Assembly (NCBI GenBank): GCA_037176705.1
Contig: CM073887.1
Coordinates: 58,365,001 to 58,429,000 of the forward strand
Source of the DNA: Molossus alvarezi
Taxonomy: Eukaryota; Chordata; Mammalia; Chiroptera; Molossidae
DNA: 64,000 bases
Direction of reading: 5' to 3'
In this document: piece after piece, positions 28,126-41,762 of the stretch
How positions within the stretch are numbered: position 1 is the first letter of the stretch
How the letters are laid out: each line of letters starts with the position of its first letter
The notes under the pieces: generated by a model
Databases searched by the model: none
What the model was told of the DNA's origin: nothing
What the model saw: the letters and a program-made list of their open reading frames with translations, nothing else
Program-made: the position numbers and the translations under genes

Positions 28126-28381
28126 GCCCTGGCCAGTTTTGCTTAGCGGTAGAGCATCAGCCTACAGACCAGAGTCACAGGTTCGATTCCAGTCAAAGGC
28201 ACATACCTTGGTTGCAGTTCGGTCCCTGGCCCTGGTCAGGGTCGTGCAGGAGGCGACCAGTCGACGTGTCTCTCTCACATTGATGTTTCTCCTTCTCTCT
28301 CTTTCTCTTTCTCTTTCCCACTCTATCTGAAGATAAAAATGGGAAAAAAAGGGTCCTCAGGTGAGGATTAAAAAAAAAAAA
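28126..28381 (+). mobile_element. Ves SINE (long type)
   Basis: Head ctggccagttttgcttagcg, tail gtgaggattaaaaaaaaaaa. Target duplication ttaaggattg on both sides. Confidence 0.94.
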
Positions 28382-29589
28382 TTTAAGGATTGCCTACAAT
28401 TATAATTCCAACTACAGAGAAATAGTAGAGACAAGATTAAGTATTTAAAAAAAAACAAAAAACAAAAACAGAGCATGTAGCTAGTATAGGGGCCTGGCAC
28501 ATAGTAGGTGTTCAATTAATATTCATTATGCCCATTGTGAGATATGTCTCCAGGCCTGGTGGTCAGGAAAGACTTCCTCAATGGATTGGCATGTGGACTG
28601 TCTTGATTTCAGATCTTGGGGTTCAGTAGGAGATTTTAGGCCTAATAATCAGTATATGCTAGCATCATGCTAAGGTGTATTTACCCATCGATTTTTCCCC
28701 TCTGAGGTAGGAAATGTGGTTGTGCCCAATTTACAGATGGAGGCACTGGAGTTCCAAGATGCAGGGTGACTTGCCCAAGGTCACTCACTGGTTGGTGATG
28801 GAGCCGGATTTTCATCGTGGCTCCAATAAAAATGAAAGTCAGAGGCTCCTGCCCATTGTGAGATCTCTCTCTCTCTCCTTTCTCTGCCCATGGGACATCC
28901 CTCTCTGACCCCTGAGACCTTCAATAATCTCATTCCTCTTTGCCAAGCCCTGTGAATGCCTGTGGGTGTGAGCTTTTCTGTGGGAGCATCAGGGACCAGA
29001 GATACCCCAAGTGGGAAGGACTCTGTGGAGCTTCCTTGGGGTTCTCAAGTCCTATGGAGTCAGGCAGGTGATGGACATGCGGGGAGAGTCTAGCCACCAA
29101 GCCTGGCCAACTGCTACCAGGTGGGAATGTGGTCCCTCACCAAGGTCTTATGCTCCAGGATGAGTACAGGGCACAGCCTCCCACACACACACGCCAACCA
29201 GGCTCTGCGTCAACAGTCCTTCCCAACAGTCCCTAGACCCCTCTCAGCCTCCATTTCCTTGGTCATAAAATGGGTTAACAACAGTCTCTACTTCCTATGG
29301 TTGCAATGAGGAGCAAGCAGATTCATGTAAAATGTGTCCCCCACTATCCCTGGTGCCTACTAAATGTCCAATAAAGGTCAGCAATTATTTTCTTTCATGA
29401 GAAGCTGAAATCTATAAGAAAAGTCTTCCAGTTTTTCAATGTGGACCAATAATTCCAGCTTTTACACTCAGGATAAACCAGTATGGTCCCTGGGGTGCCA
29501 ACTTGCAACCTCTGTTTAGAATTTTGCCAGTAGGAAGTGGCGTCCTACAAGATGTTGGCTGTGTCCTGTGCCTGGCTGGTGGGATGGGG

Positions 29590-29790
29590 CTGATGAACAT
29601 GCTGGATGGATGGACAGGTGAATGGACAAATGAAGGAATGCATGGATGATCAAATGAATAATGGACGAATAGATGAATGAATAAATGAGTGAATGATGAA
29701 TGAACAAATGAATGGATGGATGAACAAATGAGCACACTAACAAATGAAAAATCTGATGAATGAATGAACCAATAAAGAGCAAATAAACAA
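29590..29790. repeat. Degenerate (TGAA/TGGA)n simple repeat
   Basis: Imperfect tetranucleotide units such as atggatggacaggtgaatgg and gaatgatgaatgaacaaatg. They produce spurious minus-strand open frames rich in Ile, His and Ser. Confidence 0.92.
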
Positions 29791-29915
29791 ATGAATGCAA
29801 TTGAAGATTTATAAGAAGAGGTATTTTAAAAGATAAAATTAACATCCAAAACTGAGCCCTAACCCTCCCCCCAAATCTGCCCATCTCAGTGGATGGCAGC
29901 TCTGTCCCTCCAAGT

Positions 29916-30142
29916 CAGCGGTTCTCAACCTGTGGGTTACAACCCCTTCAGGGGTCGAATGACCCTTTTACAGGGGTTACCTAAGACCATTGGAAAACAC
30001 ATATTTCCGATGGCGATTCATAACAGTAGCAAAATTACAGTTATGAAGTAGCAACAAAAATAATTTTATGGTTGGGGGTCACCACAACGTGAGGAACTGT
30101 ATGTATTAAAGGATCACGGCATTAGGAAGGTTGAGAACCCTG
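29916..30142 (+). mobile_element. SPIN-type hAT MITE (non-autonomous)
   Basis: A 227-bp element begins cagcggttctcaacctgtgg and ends aggaaggttgagaaccctg, imperfect inverted termini. Internal text cctaagaccattggaaaaca and gggtcaccacaacgtgagga matches the SPIN_NA family as I remember it. The flanks ctccaagt and ctccaggt form the 8-bp duplication of hAT transposases with one mismatch. No transposase is encoded. Confidence 0.88.
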
Positions 30143-30258
30143 CTCCAGGTGCTCAAACCAAATCCTGGACGCTTCCCTCTCTCTCACACACACACACTGC
30201 TCCATCAGCAAGTGTTGAAATCTACCTGAAATAATATATCCCAAATCTGCCTACTCTT

Positions 30259-30520
30259 TTTTGTTGTTGTTGTTAATCCTCATTTGAGAATATTTTTTCC
30301 ATTAATATTTAGAGAGAGTGGAAGGGAGGGAGGGAGAGGGAGAGAGAGAAACACTGATGTGAGAGAGACACATCAATTGGCTGCCTCCTGCGCACACATA
30401 CCCCAACCAGGGCCAGGGATCAAACCTGCAACCCAGGTATGTACCCTTGACCAGGAATCGAACTGCAACCCTTTGGTGCATGGGCCGACATTCTAACCAC
30501 TGAGCCAAACTAGCCAGGGC
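30259..30520 (-). mobile_element. Ves SINE (long type)
   Basis: Left end ttgttgttgttgttaatcct, GA-rich block, head at the right (gagccaaactagccagggc). Flanks caaatctgcctactctt and caaatctgccttctctt form the target duplication. Confidence 0.94.
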
Positions 30521-30574
30521 TCAAATCTGCCTTCTCTTCATTCTTCTTAGTCATGGCAGAATCCAGCTCCCATC

Positions 30575-31221
30575 ATCACTTGCCTAGACTATAGTACAGT
30601 AGCCTCCTCTCTGGTCCCACAGCTCCTGCCCATGCCCTCCACAGTCTGCTCTTCCACAGCAGCCAGAGCGCACCTGTGAGCACCTGCTCAGAACCCTCCA
30701 TGGCTGCCACCTCAGAGCAAAAGCCAAAGTCCTCCCTCAGCACACAAGGCCTTTTACTGACCTGCCCTCACCTCCTCCCTCTCTCCTCTGCCACTCCACT
30801 CCAGGCACACTGACCTCCTTATGCTGTTTCTCAAATATGTCAAGCAGGCACATTCCTGCCTCAGGACCTTTGCACTTGCTGTTTATTCAGCCTAAGATAC
30901 TAAAGTGACTTAGGTCAATACCTTCATCTTGACCACTTGATTTAATACTGAAGCTTGCCCTGTGATCCTTTCTGGGGCTCTCAATCTCCTTATTCTGCTC
31001 TACTTTTTATTTTTTCCAAAGGATCTGCTCTACTTTTTATTTTTTCCAAAGGACTTTTTACCTTCCATTACACTATTAACTATTTTATTATATTATGTTT
31101 GCTGTCTATCTTCCCCACTGAAGTGTCAGTCCCAGAGAAGTATGTCTGCTAACTTGAGTATTCTGAGCTCCTGAAACAGAGCCTGACACACAGTTGGTAC
31201 TTCATAAATGCTTAAGAGTAA
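30575..31221 (+). mobile_element. L2 copy
   Basis: Sense L2: agaaccctccatggctgcca, aaaagccaaagtcctccctc, ctcaggacctttgcacttgc, ending gcctgacacacagttggtac. Confidence 0.8.
30994..31053. repeat. Perfect 30-bp tandem duplication
   Basis: Two identical adjacent 30-bp units, each starting tctgctctactttttatttt and ending tttccaaagga, inside the L2 copy. Confidence 0.98.
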
Positions 31222-31595
31222 AACCATGTTCAGGCAGAGAGCACAACTGGTTCATTACTCAACAGTCATTTCTAAAGTGAAGTGTCCATGGAAAACTAGG
31301 GTCCTGTCCATGCCTCCTTTTGGAGGCTTTTCAAGCATGTTCCATGCAGCTCTGCTTTCTACTCCTGCTCTGGGGGATCTTAAGCAGACGTCCCTGCCTC
31401 ATCCTGCTCCATGGTATGACCCCCAGAGTCATCAGGTGTCTCCAAGAGGGAGAGGCACAGAAGGTTGGATCTGGCAACGAGAGCCATCAGCCTCCTCATT
31501 GACACCCTAAGTTTTCTGGTTATTTCCAATACTGTTATTTCAGGGACATCTCCTCATAAGCTCCATCTCTGGAAAGCTAAGCCCTTGGGACATGA

Positions 31596-32078
<483 letters not shown>

Positions 32079-33852
32079 TGACGCTGATGTTGCTGCTGCC
32101 ACAATGACAGGCCTCAACTTCTTTGGGCCTGAGAGCCAGAAGCTAAAATTCGGGCCACTAAATACATCTGTGATCCCTTTCTAAGAGAGAGACATGGGTG
32201 CTGGTGAAGAAGGTATTGGAAGGGAGGCAGAGACCACAAGAAAGCCAGATAGAGATAAAAACATACAGGTAATTTTTAGGTGCGTCTCTAGAAATGTCAA
32301 AATAAATAATTTGTGGTTGAGAGATGGGGTGCCCTGGGGACAAAACATGGTCCCATTTTCTCTCCTTATTTCTGACTCTGCTTCTCCCCTCTTCTATCAA
32401 CCTTCTGCTTCTTTCCTCTTTCCTTTCCTGCTCTGTTTGACTTCCTTGTGTTTGGGATTTATTCCTAGAAGATCCCCTCCAACAAATGCAAGATCATCTT
32501 GCTCCCTCAGTGAGTACCAGGACTCCCAAGGCTTTGCCCTTCTGGCCCTATTCCCAGATTCTAGAAATTAACATGAGATAATATCAAAATGGATGGCCAG
32601 GTGGGGTTGAGAGAAGCAATGAAAGGTAGGGAGACCTCTGACCAAGATTTTAAAAGTAAAGAGCTCCGAGGAATCAACAAGAGTAGTGGCTGGGCAATGA
32701 AGAAGGCAGGTGGATGCCTTGGCTCTGGCTTGTGGCCCCTGAGTGAGGAGTTACCAAAAATGCTGTCTATTTCCTGCATCTACTGGCTTGTCTGACTTAG
32801 GTCTGTGAATGGATCCTCTGCCCTTCCAATGTTCAGAATTGACCCAGACAGCCACTGGAGACAGTTGAAACTTCAGCCTAGAAAGGCCTGGACCTGGTCC
32901 AGGTCACTGTTTCCTTGTAACCCTCATTGTTTCCAGTCACATTGGCTGACCCTCCCAGGACACCCCCTAGAGGCCAGTTCTCCTTCTGAGAGCCCTGACC
33001 TAGTTCCAACCTTAGTAATTGCATGTGGTCCCTCTGGAATCTCTTACAAATGAGAACTCTCTACTTGTAGTCTTAACCTCCTCTGATAGTCTATTTTTAA
33101 TCTCTCATATTCTCCCCAACTAATCACCTTGCTCTGTCTGTCCTGGTTCAGCAAGAGAGGGTTAGAACTTTCTGCCATGGGCCTTTGTGTCCGTAAAGGT
33201 TCTCTAATTATTCCCACTTGAGAAAACTGAGACACAAAGAAATTAAGTAGTTTTCCCAGGGTCACACAGCTAGTTCATGATGACGTCGAGATCTGAACTC
33301 AGACTCCAAGCTGTGTCTGATGGCAGATCCCTGCCCTGGCCACCAGGTGACCTAGGTTCTCAATGCCTGCCTCTGACTTGCCCTGTGACCTTGGGCAAGC
33401 CATTAACATATCCATTAATTGAAGACATCTTCAATTAGAAGGTACTCATTTATCTTATGTGCCACTAAGAAAGAAAACAATGCTGCTGTTTAAACTAGGA
33501 CATGCCAGTTTTAAGATGTACTCCAATTTCAGAAATGTCATAATGTAAACAAAAATTCACGTCTTTAGAATCAGTATAGCAGTTTTCTGAGTTTCAAATT
33601 CCTCATCTGTACTTGGTGGAAATTGGATTCAATGGCCCAGAAGTTTCTTCCAGACCTACCGGTGCTATGGCCAAGTCTCTCAGGTCTTATGCATCACTGG
33701 CTAGCATGTTTCCATGGTAACTAGGGAACAAGCTTCGTGGAAACTCTTAAGTCCTCCCAGAGTTGTTTCTGGTGGTTCTTAGAATGCACTAGATGTTATG
33801 GACATATTTCCCTCACTAATATTTTGGTCCTGGAAACTAAGGGAATGTTTTT

Positions 33853-34074
33853 TGTTTTGTTTTTTTAATACATCTTTAATTGATTTTTAAAGAGAGAGGA
33901 AGGGAGAGAGAGAAAGAAACATCGATGTAAGAGAAACATCCATTGGCTGCCTCCTACATACCCCCTGCTGGGGATTGAGCCCGCAACCCAGGCATGTGCC
34001 CTGACCAGAAATCAAACTGGGACCTCTCAGTGCATGGGACAACGCTCAATCCACTGAGCCACACTGGCCGGACT
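33853..34074 (-). mobile_element. Ves SINE (short type)
   Basis: Left T-rich end, tgatttttaaagagagagga, tgcctcctacataccccctg, head at the right (gagccacactggccgga). Confidence 0.92.
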
Positions 34075-34101
34075 AGGCAATCTCTTAAGAATGATATAAC
34101 A

Positions 34102-34345
34102 GCCCTGGCCAGTTTGGCTCAGCGGTTAGAGCATTGGCTGTGATCCAGAGAGACCCGGGTTCGGTTCCCGCTAAGGGCATGTACCTTGGTTACAGTTTGT
34201 CCCCGGCCTTGTTGTGCAGGTGGCAGCCATTCGATGTGTCCCTTGCACGTTGATGTTTCTCTCTCTCTCTCTTCCTCTCTCTCCCTTCCACTCTATCTGA
34301 ACAAACAAATGGAAAAATGTCCTCAGGTGAGGATTAAAAAAAAAA
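34102..34345 (+). mobile_element. Ves SINE (long type)
   Basis: Head ctggccagtttggctcagcg, tail gtgaggattaaaaaaaaaaa. Perfect target duplication aagaatgatataaca. Confidence 0.95.
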
Positions 34346-35309
34346 AGAATGATATAACAAACACCCTTGACCTTCAAATGTAATTAGCTATGTGACCCAA
34401 ATGGAAATTCCTGGAAGTGTGAGTCCTCTATCTTCCCTTTCTGTAAGCTTTCCTCCCCTCAGAAGCCCTGCTTACCTCTGTTTTCCATCCATTAGGTGAG
34501 TACCCATGCTCTTCCTGCCCCACTAAGAAGCCCTCTCAGAAAAAGACCTAATATTAGATGTTTCTTTGTCAGCGCAAAATAAAAAAATACCTATGTGTTA
34601 CCTCTTCCAGAGGCATTACACCACTATGCTTTCCACACAAGAACAAAAGGCTTCATCTTGCTTAAGACTTTTAGACATCAGCAAGACAGGAGTCCCAGGG
34701 GACATCAGATAAGTTTTCCAAGTTGGGAGAAAAACTGTGCCTTAGATTGGTTCCCTGTGATGCTCCAACTAAATCTCTAACACAAGGGACTTACAAATAG
34801 GACACCATTATGATTTCTATTTCTATTTTTCCTTTGGAGCTCAGGCATATAAAAGTGGATGATCATAATTCTTAGATTATGACACACTGGCATTATAGGG
34901 CCAGCCATTGTTATTTTGTTAGTTAGCCAGTTAGGTAGTCAGTTAGTTGTTAGTTAGGCATTTAGTTAGTTCACTCGTTTGTTTGTTTCTTTTTAAACAA
35001 ACCCAGGAACCCACCACTCAACACAAAACCTAAGGTTCTCAGCAGCAGTCTACATCCAACCCTTCTCATTGAACCAGAGCAACAACTAAAAGATGAAGAC
35101 CCGCTAACTCCATCTTACTCTTTTTAAGATTGGCCAGGAGTTGGTTGATTGGTTGGCGGATAGGGGACATTTGTCACCCCTCCCCAATAAGAGAGGGGAC
35201 ACTGAGTTTTGTGGAAAGGAAGGCTTACATAATCTTTGGCCAAGGCCACCAAAGCCCATCCTCTCTCTCCCTTTCTGGCAGGTCAGGCAAAGGTCAGGAT
35301 TGGTATTAA

Positions 35310-35552
<243 letters not shown>

Positions 35553-35739
35553 TGACACTTGGGGACATTGGAAAGGGAGAGCAGGGTCACCCCGGGTATG
35601 AGAGGCTCAGCTGAATGCAACGGGAATAAGAGGACCATCTCAAACATTGGATATAGGCTCCCAGAACTGCCAGCCACTACCAGTGGGAGGGGAAGTGTGT
35701 GGACCCTCTTTGAAAAGCAGGGGTGACCTGGCCATGCCA

Positions 35740-36375
35740 CGGCTAGGGATTCACCCTGGAGAAACTCACACAGATGCCCAGGAGACACATACAAGAATGT
35801 TCTGAATGGCCTTGCTTATAATAGTCCCAAACCAAATGACCCAAATATCCCTTTGCAGTAGAATGGATAAGCAAGTGGTGGCGGAGCCCTGCAGTGGATT
35901 CTCTGCAGCGGTGCCAGGCAGCCCACCACAGCAACAGCCGTTGGCTACACGATACTGCACAAAAGCAGACCAGACCATGTGTGCCATTCTGCTCATCAAA
36001 GTTCAGATGGACAACTAAGCTGTATTGGGATGATACTCGAATACTTTAAAAAGGCAAAGACCTCAAAAACAGTATGATAAGAGAAGGAAGCTGGACATAA
36101 AAGGTCACATATTGCATAAGTCCATTGATATGAAATGTCCAGAAAAGGCAAATCCATAGAGACAGAAAGCAGACTGGTGGCTGCCAGGGGCTGGAGGACG
36201 GGGCATGGAAAGGGATTGCTCATGGGGATGGGGTCTCCTTTGAAGGTGACAGAAAAGTTCTGGAACTAGATAGAGATGATGATTATACAATGTTGCAAAT
36301 GAATGTTGCCATTGGATTGTACACTTAAAATGATTAATTTTATGTTATGCGCATTTCACCTCAACTTTTTTTAAA
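35740..36375 (+). mobile_element. Old L1 3' region in intron 12
   Basis: Contains taatagtcccaaaccaaatg, gtccattgatatgaaatgtc, agcagactggtggctgccag and cacttaaaatgattaatttt, typical L1M. Intron 12 is 35499-36679; its other parts show nothing recognisable. Confidence 0.82.
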
Positions 36376-36595
36376 TCAAGGAAATAATTACAGTATTACG
36401 GGATGGTGGTTATGTCTAAGGGTTCCCCAGAGGCTTCCAGAGTGCTGACGTGCCCTCTTTCTCACATAGGTGGTAGCTGCAGGGGCACTCACTTTGTAAT
36501 TATGTGTTTCAGGAATTCTTTGCTCTTTTCAGCTCTTAATAAATAAACACACAGAATGGATGAGAAGGGTCTACCCGCACCCTGCTTGCATTTGA

Positions 36596-37062
<467 letters not shown>

Positions 37063-37297
37063 TAAGTGGTCAGCAGCTTTTCCCACTTCTGCCTCCCTGG
37101 GGTCTGGCCCAGAGACCCCTTCAGCCCTCACACAGCAAAGTCAGTGCCTCCAGAGACACAGGCCCACCTTCATCATACTGACTGCCCTCCATGTGGCCTG
37201 GATGCCCTGTGCACTCACCCAGACAGGCAGGGTCCTGGGTACCACTCTTCTGGGGGACAGAGACACTGGAGATGTTGCCCTGGAAACGAGACCCTGA

Positions 37298-37561
<264 letters not shown>

Positions 37562-38671
37562 TGAGTGGTTTGGATTGGTTAGTTTGAATAATTTCAGCAG
37601 GCTCCAGGGCATAGATGCTGTCCTGAGTTGTCTGGTACCTGGCCCTGGGGTGGTTCAGGCAGAGAATGCTGGCCTTGAGTATAAGATCCTAATAGAGGAG
37701 GTGGTTAAGGTGTGGGTCCTGGATTGGTTGGTTTGTATTTAAAAAGTATGTTTATGGGTAAGTTGTTCACTATCCCTAGGAATTAGCTAGTCCTGACTCC
37801 CTCCAGGGTCAATAAGGCCTCAGATGTTAGAGCATCAGAACACAGAAAATAAAAGACACAGCTACTGTATGCATCTTCTCCAAGACTGCAAGAGACCCGT
37901 TCCCATATCCCAGAGCAAAGATACTGACCCTGGGTGGTCTCCCCAAACTAGCTTTTGCACCATGTGGGTGCAGGACCTGAGGATTAGGACTGGCCCAGCT
38001 GGGACCTCTGGAGCCTTTCTAATGGGTTCTGTCTCTTTGGAGGACAGCCGATGTATGGAAAATGGGACTTCATTTCCTCCTCTGGGGGGATGGTTCCTAA
38101 ATGAGACTCCAAGATGGAGGTTGGAAAAAGGATCATCCACGAAGCAGAGTTCTAACCCCTCACATCAATGAATCAATAGTAGTAATCACCACCCACAGAT
38201 CCTCAGACATGGGTTCTGGCCCAAGAGCAGTTTTGTCCCCCAAGGGTACTTGGAAGTGTCTGGAAACATTTTGTTTTGCCACCCCAAGTGTGAGGGTGGG
38301 TGCTACTGGCTCTAGTGGGTGGAAGAAAGGCTGCTGCTTAACACCCCACAGAGCACAGGATGCCCCACCCCAGAGAATGCCCGGCCCCCGATGTCAGTAG
38401 GGCCGAGGCTGAGAATCCCTCCATTAACAGATGAGCGTTTCTGGGGTTCTTTCACATTTGCTTGATCCTCGTGGAAATACTATGAAAGAGGAGAGAGGAA
38501 TGTTTTTTAACAGGTGTGTGGATACCACACATGTGTCCTCTCAGTCTTTTCATGGGCATCAGCCCAATTTCTGTTTGCAGCAAAGCCTTCTCTGGTCACC
38601 AGCACCCACCCTGCCCCAGACACAGCAGCCCAGAGGACCAGTGAAGATGTTATTTAAACAACAGAAATTTA

Positions 38672-38814
38672 TCCCTGGCCGGTTTGACTCAGTGATTAGA
38701 GCATCAGCCTGAGGTCCAGAGAGACCCGCGTTCAGTTCCCGCTAAGGGCATGTCCCCGGCCCTGGTTGGGTCGTGCATGTGGCAGCCACTCGATGTGTCC
38801 CTTTCACATCGATG

Positions 38815-38867
<53 letters not shown>

Positions 38868-38926
38868 TCCCACTCTATCTGAACAGAAAATGGAAAAGTG
38901 TCCCCAGGTGAGGATAAAAAAAAAAC
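38672..38926 (+). mobile_element. Ves SINE with expanded (CT)n, inside MLT1
   Basis: Head ctggccggtttgactcagtg, tail gtgaggataaaaaaaaacag. Perfect target duplication aacagaaatttat. The internal CT block has become a pure microsatellite at 38819-38864. Confidence 0.95.
38819..38864. repeat. (CT)n microsatellite
   Basis: About 23 uninterrupted CT units within the Ves SINE. Confidence 0.97.
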
Positions 38927-39429
38927 AGAAATTTATTTCCCAGAGTTCTGGAGGCTGAAAGTCATGGTCAGGGTGCCCACAGGGGTGATTCGTGGTGAGG
39001 ACTCTTTTCCTGCCCAGAGGCAGGCTTCTCCATGTGTCCTCACAGTGGGAGGAGTGAGAGAGAGAGAGAGATAGAAAATGCCCAAGCTCTGTGGAGTCTC
39101 TTCTTACAAAGGCACTAATCTCGTGATGCCCCACCTTCATGACCTCATCTAATCTTAATTACCTGCCATTTCCAAATATCTCATTGCTAGAAGGCTTAGA
39201 GCTTCAATGTATTAATTTAAGGGTCACAACTCAGTCCCTATCAAATCCTCATATTACATTGAGGAAGACAGTTACAGAGGTTCATGACTTTCCTAGGGTC
39301 CCCTTTTCCTAGAAGCTGGGCTGAGAGCCCCTCACTGCAGGGACAGGCAGGTTTGGGCCCCACAGCAGCATCTCCGAGGGGCCCATGGCTGAGAGGGGGG
39401 TTGGCTGTGTGTTTCTCCCTGCCTTTCAG

Positions 39430-39547
39430 ATCCTGACAGGCGAGGACTGGAACGAGGTCATGTACGATGGCATCAAATCTCAGGGCGGTGTGCAGGGCGG
39501 CATGGTGTTCTCCATCTACTTCATCGTGCTGACGCTCTTCGGGAACT
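39430..39547 (+). CDS. CACNA1A: CACNA1A exon 16 (domain II selectivity filter)
   Basis: This 118-nt exon lies between acceptor gcctttcag and a weak donor, gtatcc. It reads [20 protein letters not shown] and [19 protein letters not shown], plus the first base of a Tyr codon. The Glu of T-G-E-D-W is the domain II member of the four-Glu calcium selectivity ring, and the adjacent Thr is the site of a classic human hemiplegic migraine mutation. If the 137-bp intron behind it is retained, the frame runs on to a stop at 39634-39636. Confidence 0.97.
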
Positions 39548-39684
39548 GTATCCTGCATGGGGGGATTTGGGGACACGCCTGGGCCTCAGGCATGCCTGGA
39601 ATGGGGGGCGCAAGGGAGGGGATCAGGAGACCCTGATACCCAGGGTCCAAGCAGCAATGTTTTCCCTGACTCTGATGTCCGCAG
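39548..39684 (+). other. Intron 16 (137 bp), weak donor
   Basis: The donor is gtatcc, a poor match to GTRAGT, and the acceptor is gtccgcag. The exon 16 frame continues in the intron to a TGA at 39634-39636. Confidence 0.93.
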
Positions 39685-39752
39685 ACACCCTCCTGAATGT
39701 GTTCTTGGCCATTGCGGTGGATAATTTGGCCAATGCCCAGGAGCTCACCAAG
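39685..39752 (+). CDS. CACNA1A: CACNA1A exon 17 (IIS6)
   Basis: This 68-nt exon lies between acceptor tccgcag and donor gtgcag. It reads (Y)TLLNVFLAIAVDNLANAQE and LTK, the inner pore helix of domain II and its cytoplasmic extension. It leaves in phase 0. The reading frame stays open for about another 320 nt into the intron, to 40076. I treat that as chance. Confidence 0.96.
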
Positions 39753-40197
39753 GTGCAGTTGGTGGTAGAATGTTTCTCTGGCAAAGTTAACCACCTGTTC
39801 GTGGCAGATCAGGACCATGCTTGGCATTCAGGGACGGGGACAGGGTCAGAGCTTTTGCCCTGGATGCACTGTGCCAGGGAGAAGACGCCTCCTCCCCACT
39901 CAAACAGACTGTCCCTAGTCAAGTGGATTCTACAGCAGAGGAGGTGGGAAGGGGTGAGGCACTGGGTTACAGGAAACAGATGGCAAACTCCGAGTACTGT
40001 GGATAGGCAGTGGGCAGCGTCAAGGGACCTCCAAGGAATGATGCACCCCCCTGGCTCTTGGGCACTGTCACTGTAGGCCTGAAAGGATGGGACAGATGGA
40101 GAATAACGTACACAGGGTCCTGGGGCTTGATGTCCATCCCTATGAGATTGGGAGCTGGCCAGACCTCACTGTTGATTGGTAGCAATAATGAATTCTG

Positions 40198-40352
40198 ACC
40201 CTGGCCCGTGTGGCTCAGTTGGTTGAGTACTGCCCCATACACCATGAGGTCACCAGTTTGATTCCTGGTCAGAGCACATGCTCGGGTTTTGGGTTTGATC
40301 CCCAGTAGGGAGTGTGCAGGAGGCAACTGATCGATGTTTCTCTCTTTTATAT
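40198..40352 (+). mobile_element. Ves-related SINE (about 170-bp type)
   Basis: Head ctggcccgtgtggctcagtt, gtcaccagtttgattcctgg, gtgcaggaggcaactgatcg. Confidence 0.88.
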
Positions 40353-41762
40353 TCATGGTGCCAGGCATTGCTGTTGTCGCCCTTTTGCAGAAAGGGAAAC
40401 TGAGGCTCAGAAAGGCAAAGTCACCAGCCCCAGCTGGCATGAAAATAGCAGCTACTATTTATAGCATCACACTATGCCTGTCAGGTGTTCAGCACAGTTT
40501 TGGTACACATTAAGAGCTCAATAAAAGGAGCCTTTTTAGTCACTGGGCACAAGCCAAGCCCCAGACCTAGAGCTCTTGTTTTATAGAACTGGTAAAGGGA
40601 AGGCTAGGATTCGAACCCAGACTTGGTAAGCTCCAGAACCAAGTTCTTGACTCACACACCTGCTACTTTTTTATTTGAGCCCAGCTGGGCAGGTAATGAT
40701 AAAAATAATATCAACCACAGAAAGTGTAACTGCCTTTTTATGCCAGGCATGAGCAAATAAAACAGATAGGGAGTTACTGTTATCCCTATTTCACAGATGG
40801 GGAAAATGAGACCCTGAAAGGTTAAGTGACCTCGCCACATAGCTAGGAACAGAAAAAGCAGAGATGTGACCCCTCAAAAATCAGAAAAGACAGAAGAGCA
40901 GAGGAAATGAGGTCAAAAGAAAATTTGGGAGTTTGGAGTGAGAACCATCCATGTGAGGAGAAGCCCAGTTTTATTTGTGGTCAGTGATAATGAATTATCT
41001 GGGCAAAACCTGGTGCCAGATGCCCCTTTGGGCAGCCTTGGGCTCTCTGAGAGTCAGGTCAACCTCACATAGGCACAGGGCAGGCATCATTGCTCTCAGT
41101 GACACAGTTCACATCCCTGGGAACGCCCACAGACAGGGCCCCCAGGGACAGTTGTACGGATTGTGCATTGCACGAAGTAAGCTGAATGCCTTTCTGCGGT
41201 TTGAGAGGGGCAGTGTCAGAACAAAGGTATATTCAGAGCTAGCAGTAATCCACCCTGAACTTTTCGCCAGGAGCCCCATCATATTAAGAGAACGTATATA
41301 GTCTTCCTCCCAACGCAGGAGGACCAGGCCAGGGGCCTCCTGCAGCTTCATGGCCCCACTGCCTCGTGTTCATGGAACTAAACCCAACTGAGCAGACGTT
41401 GCCAACCCTCCATCTGCTAACCCTGGCAGGAGGGAGAGAGAGTTTCCCAGGCCCAGCTCCGACAGGGGGAGGCAGGGGCCGGGGGGCGGAAGTCTCCACC
41501 ACCCCAAACACACGGCCATGGAGCCGGCTGGCAGGGCTGATTTGGGGGCCGATCCAGCAGTGAGCTCATCCAAGTCACTGGGGAGAGAGGGAGGGAAAAA
41601 GGCAAGCTCCTCACCTGTGAGGTGTGCACATTCTCCTCCAGACCCACATTCTTTCCTTCCTTTATTCCACAAACATATCTTAGGATTTAATATGTGGCAA
41701 GCCCCTGATATGTTTTTAACCCATTTAATCCTCACAGAAACCCCATTTTACAGCTTTTGTCA

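Larger units (their letters stand above)
38647..39243 (+). mobile_element. MLT1 LTR, split by a SINE
   Basis: Left stub gttatttaaacaacagaaat; the LTR resumes after the SINE with tcccagagttctggaggctg and runs to gggtcacaactcagtcccta. Confidence 0.82.

Noticed and set aside
29436..29884. Minus-strand open frames rich in Ile/His/Ser/Phe
   Set aside because: Direct translation of the degenerate TGAA/TGGA simple repeat.
39753..40076. In-frame extension of exon 17 by about 108 codons
   Set aside because: No channel-like sequence, and the donor gtgcag together with the phase to exon 18 fits normal splicing. Probably chance.
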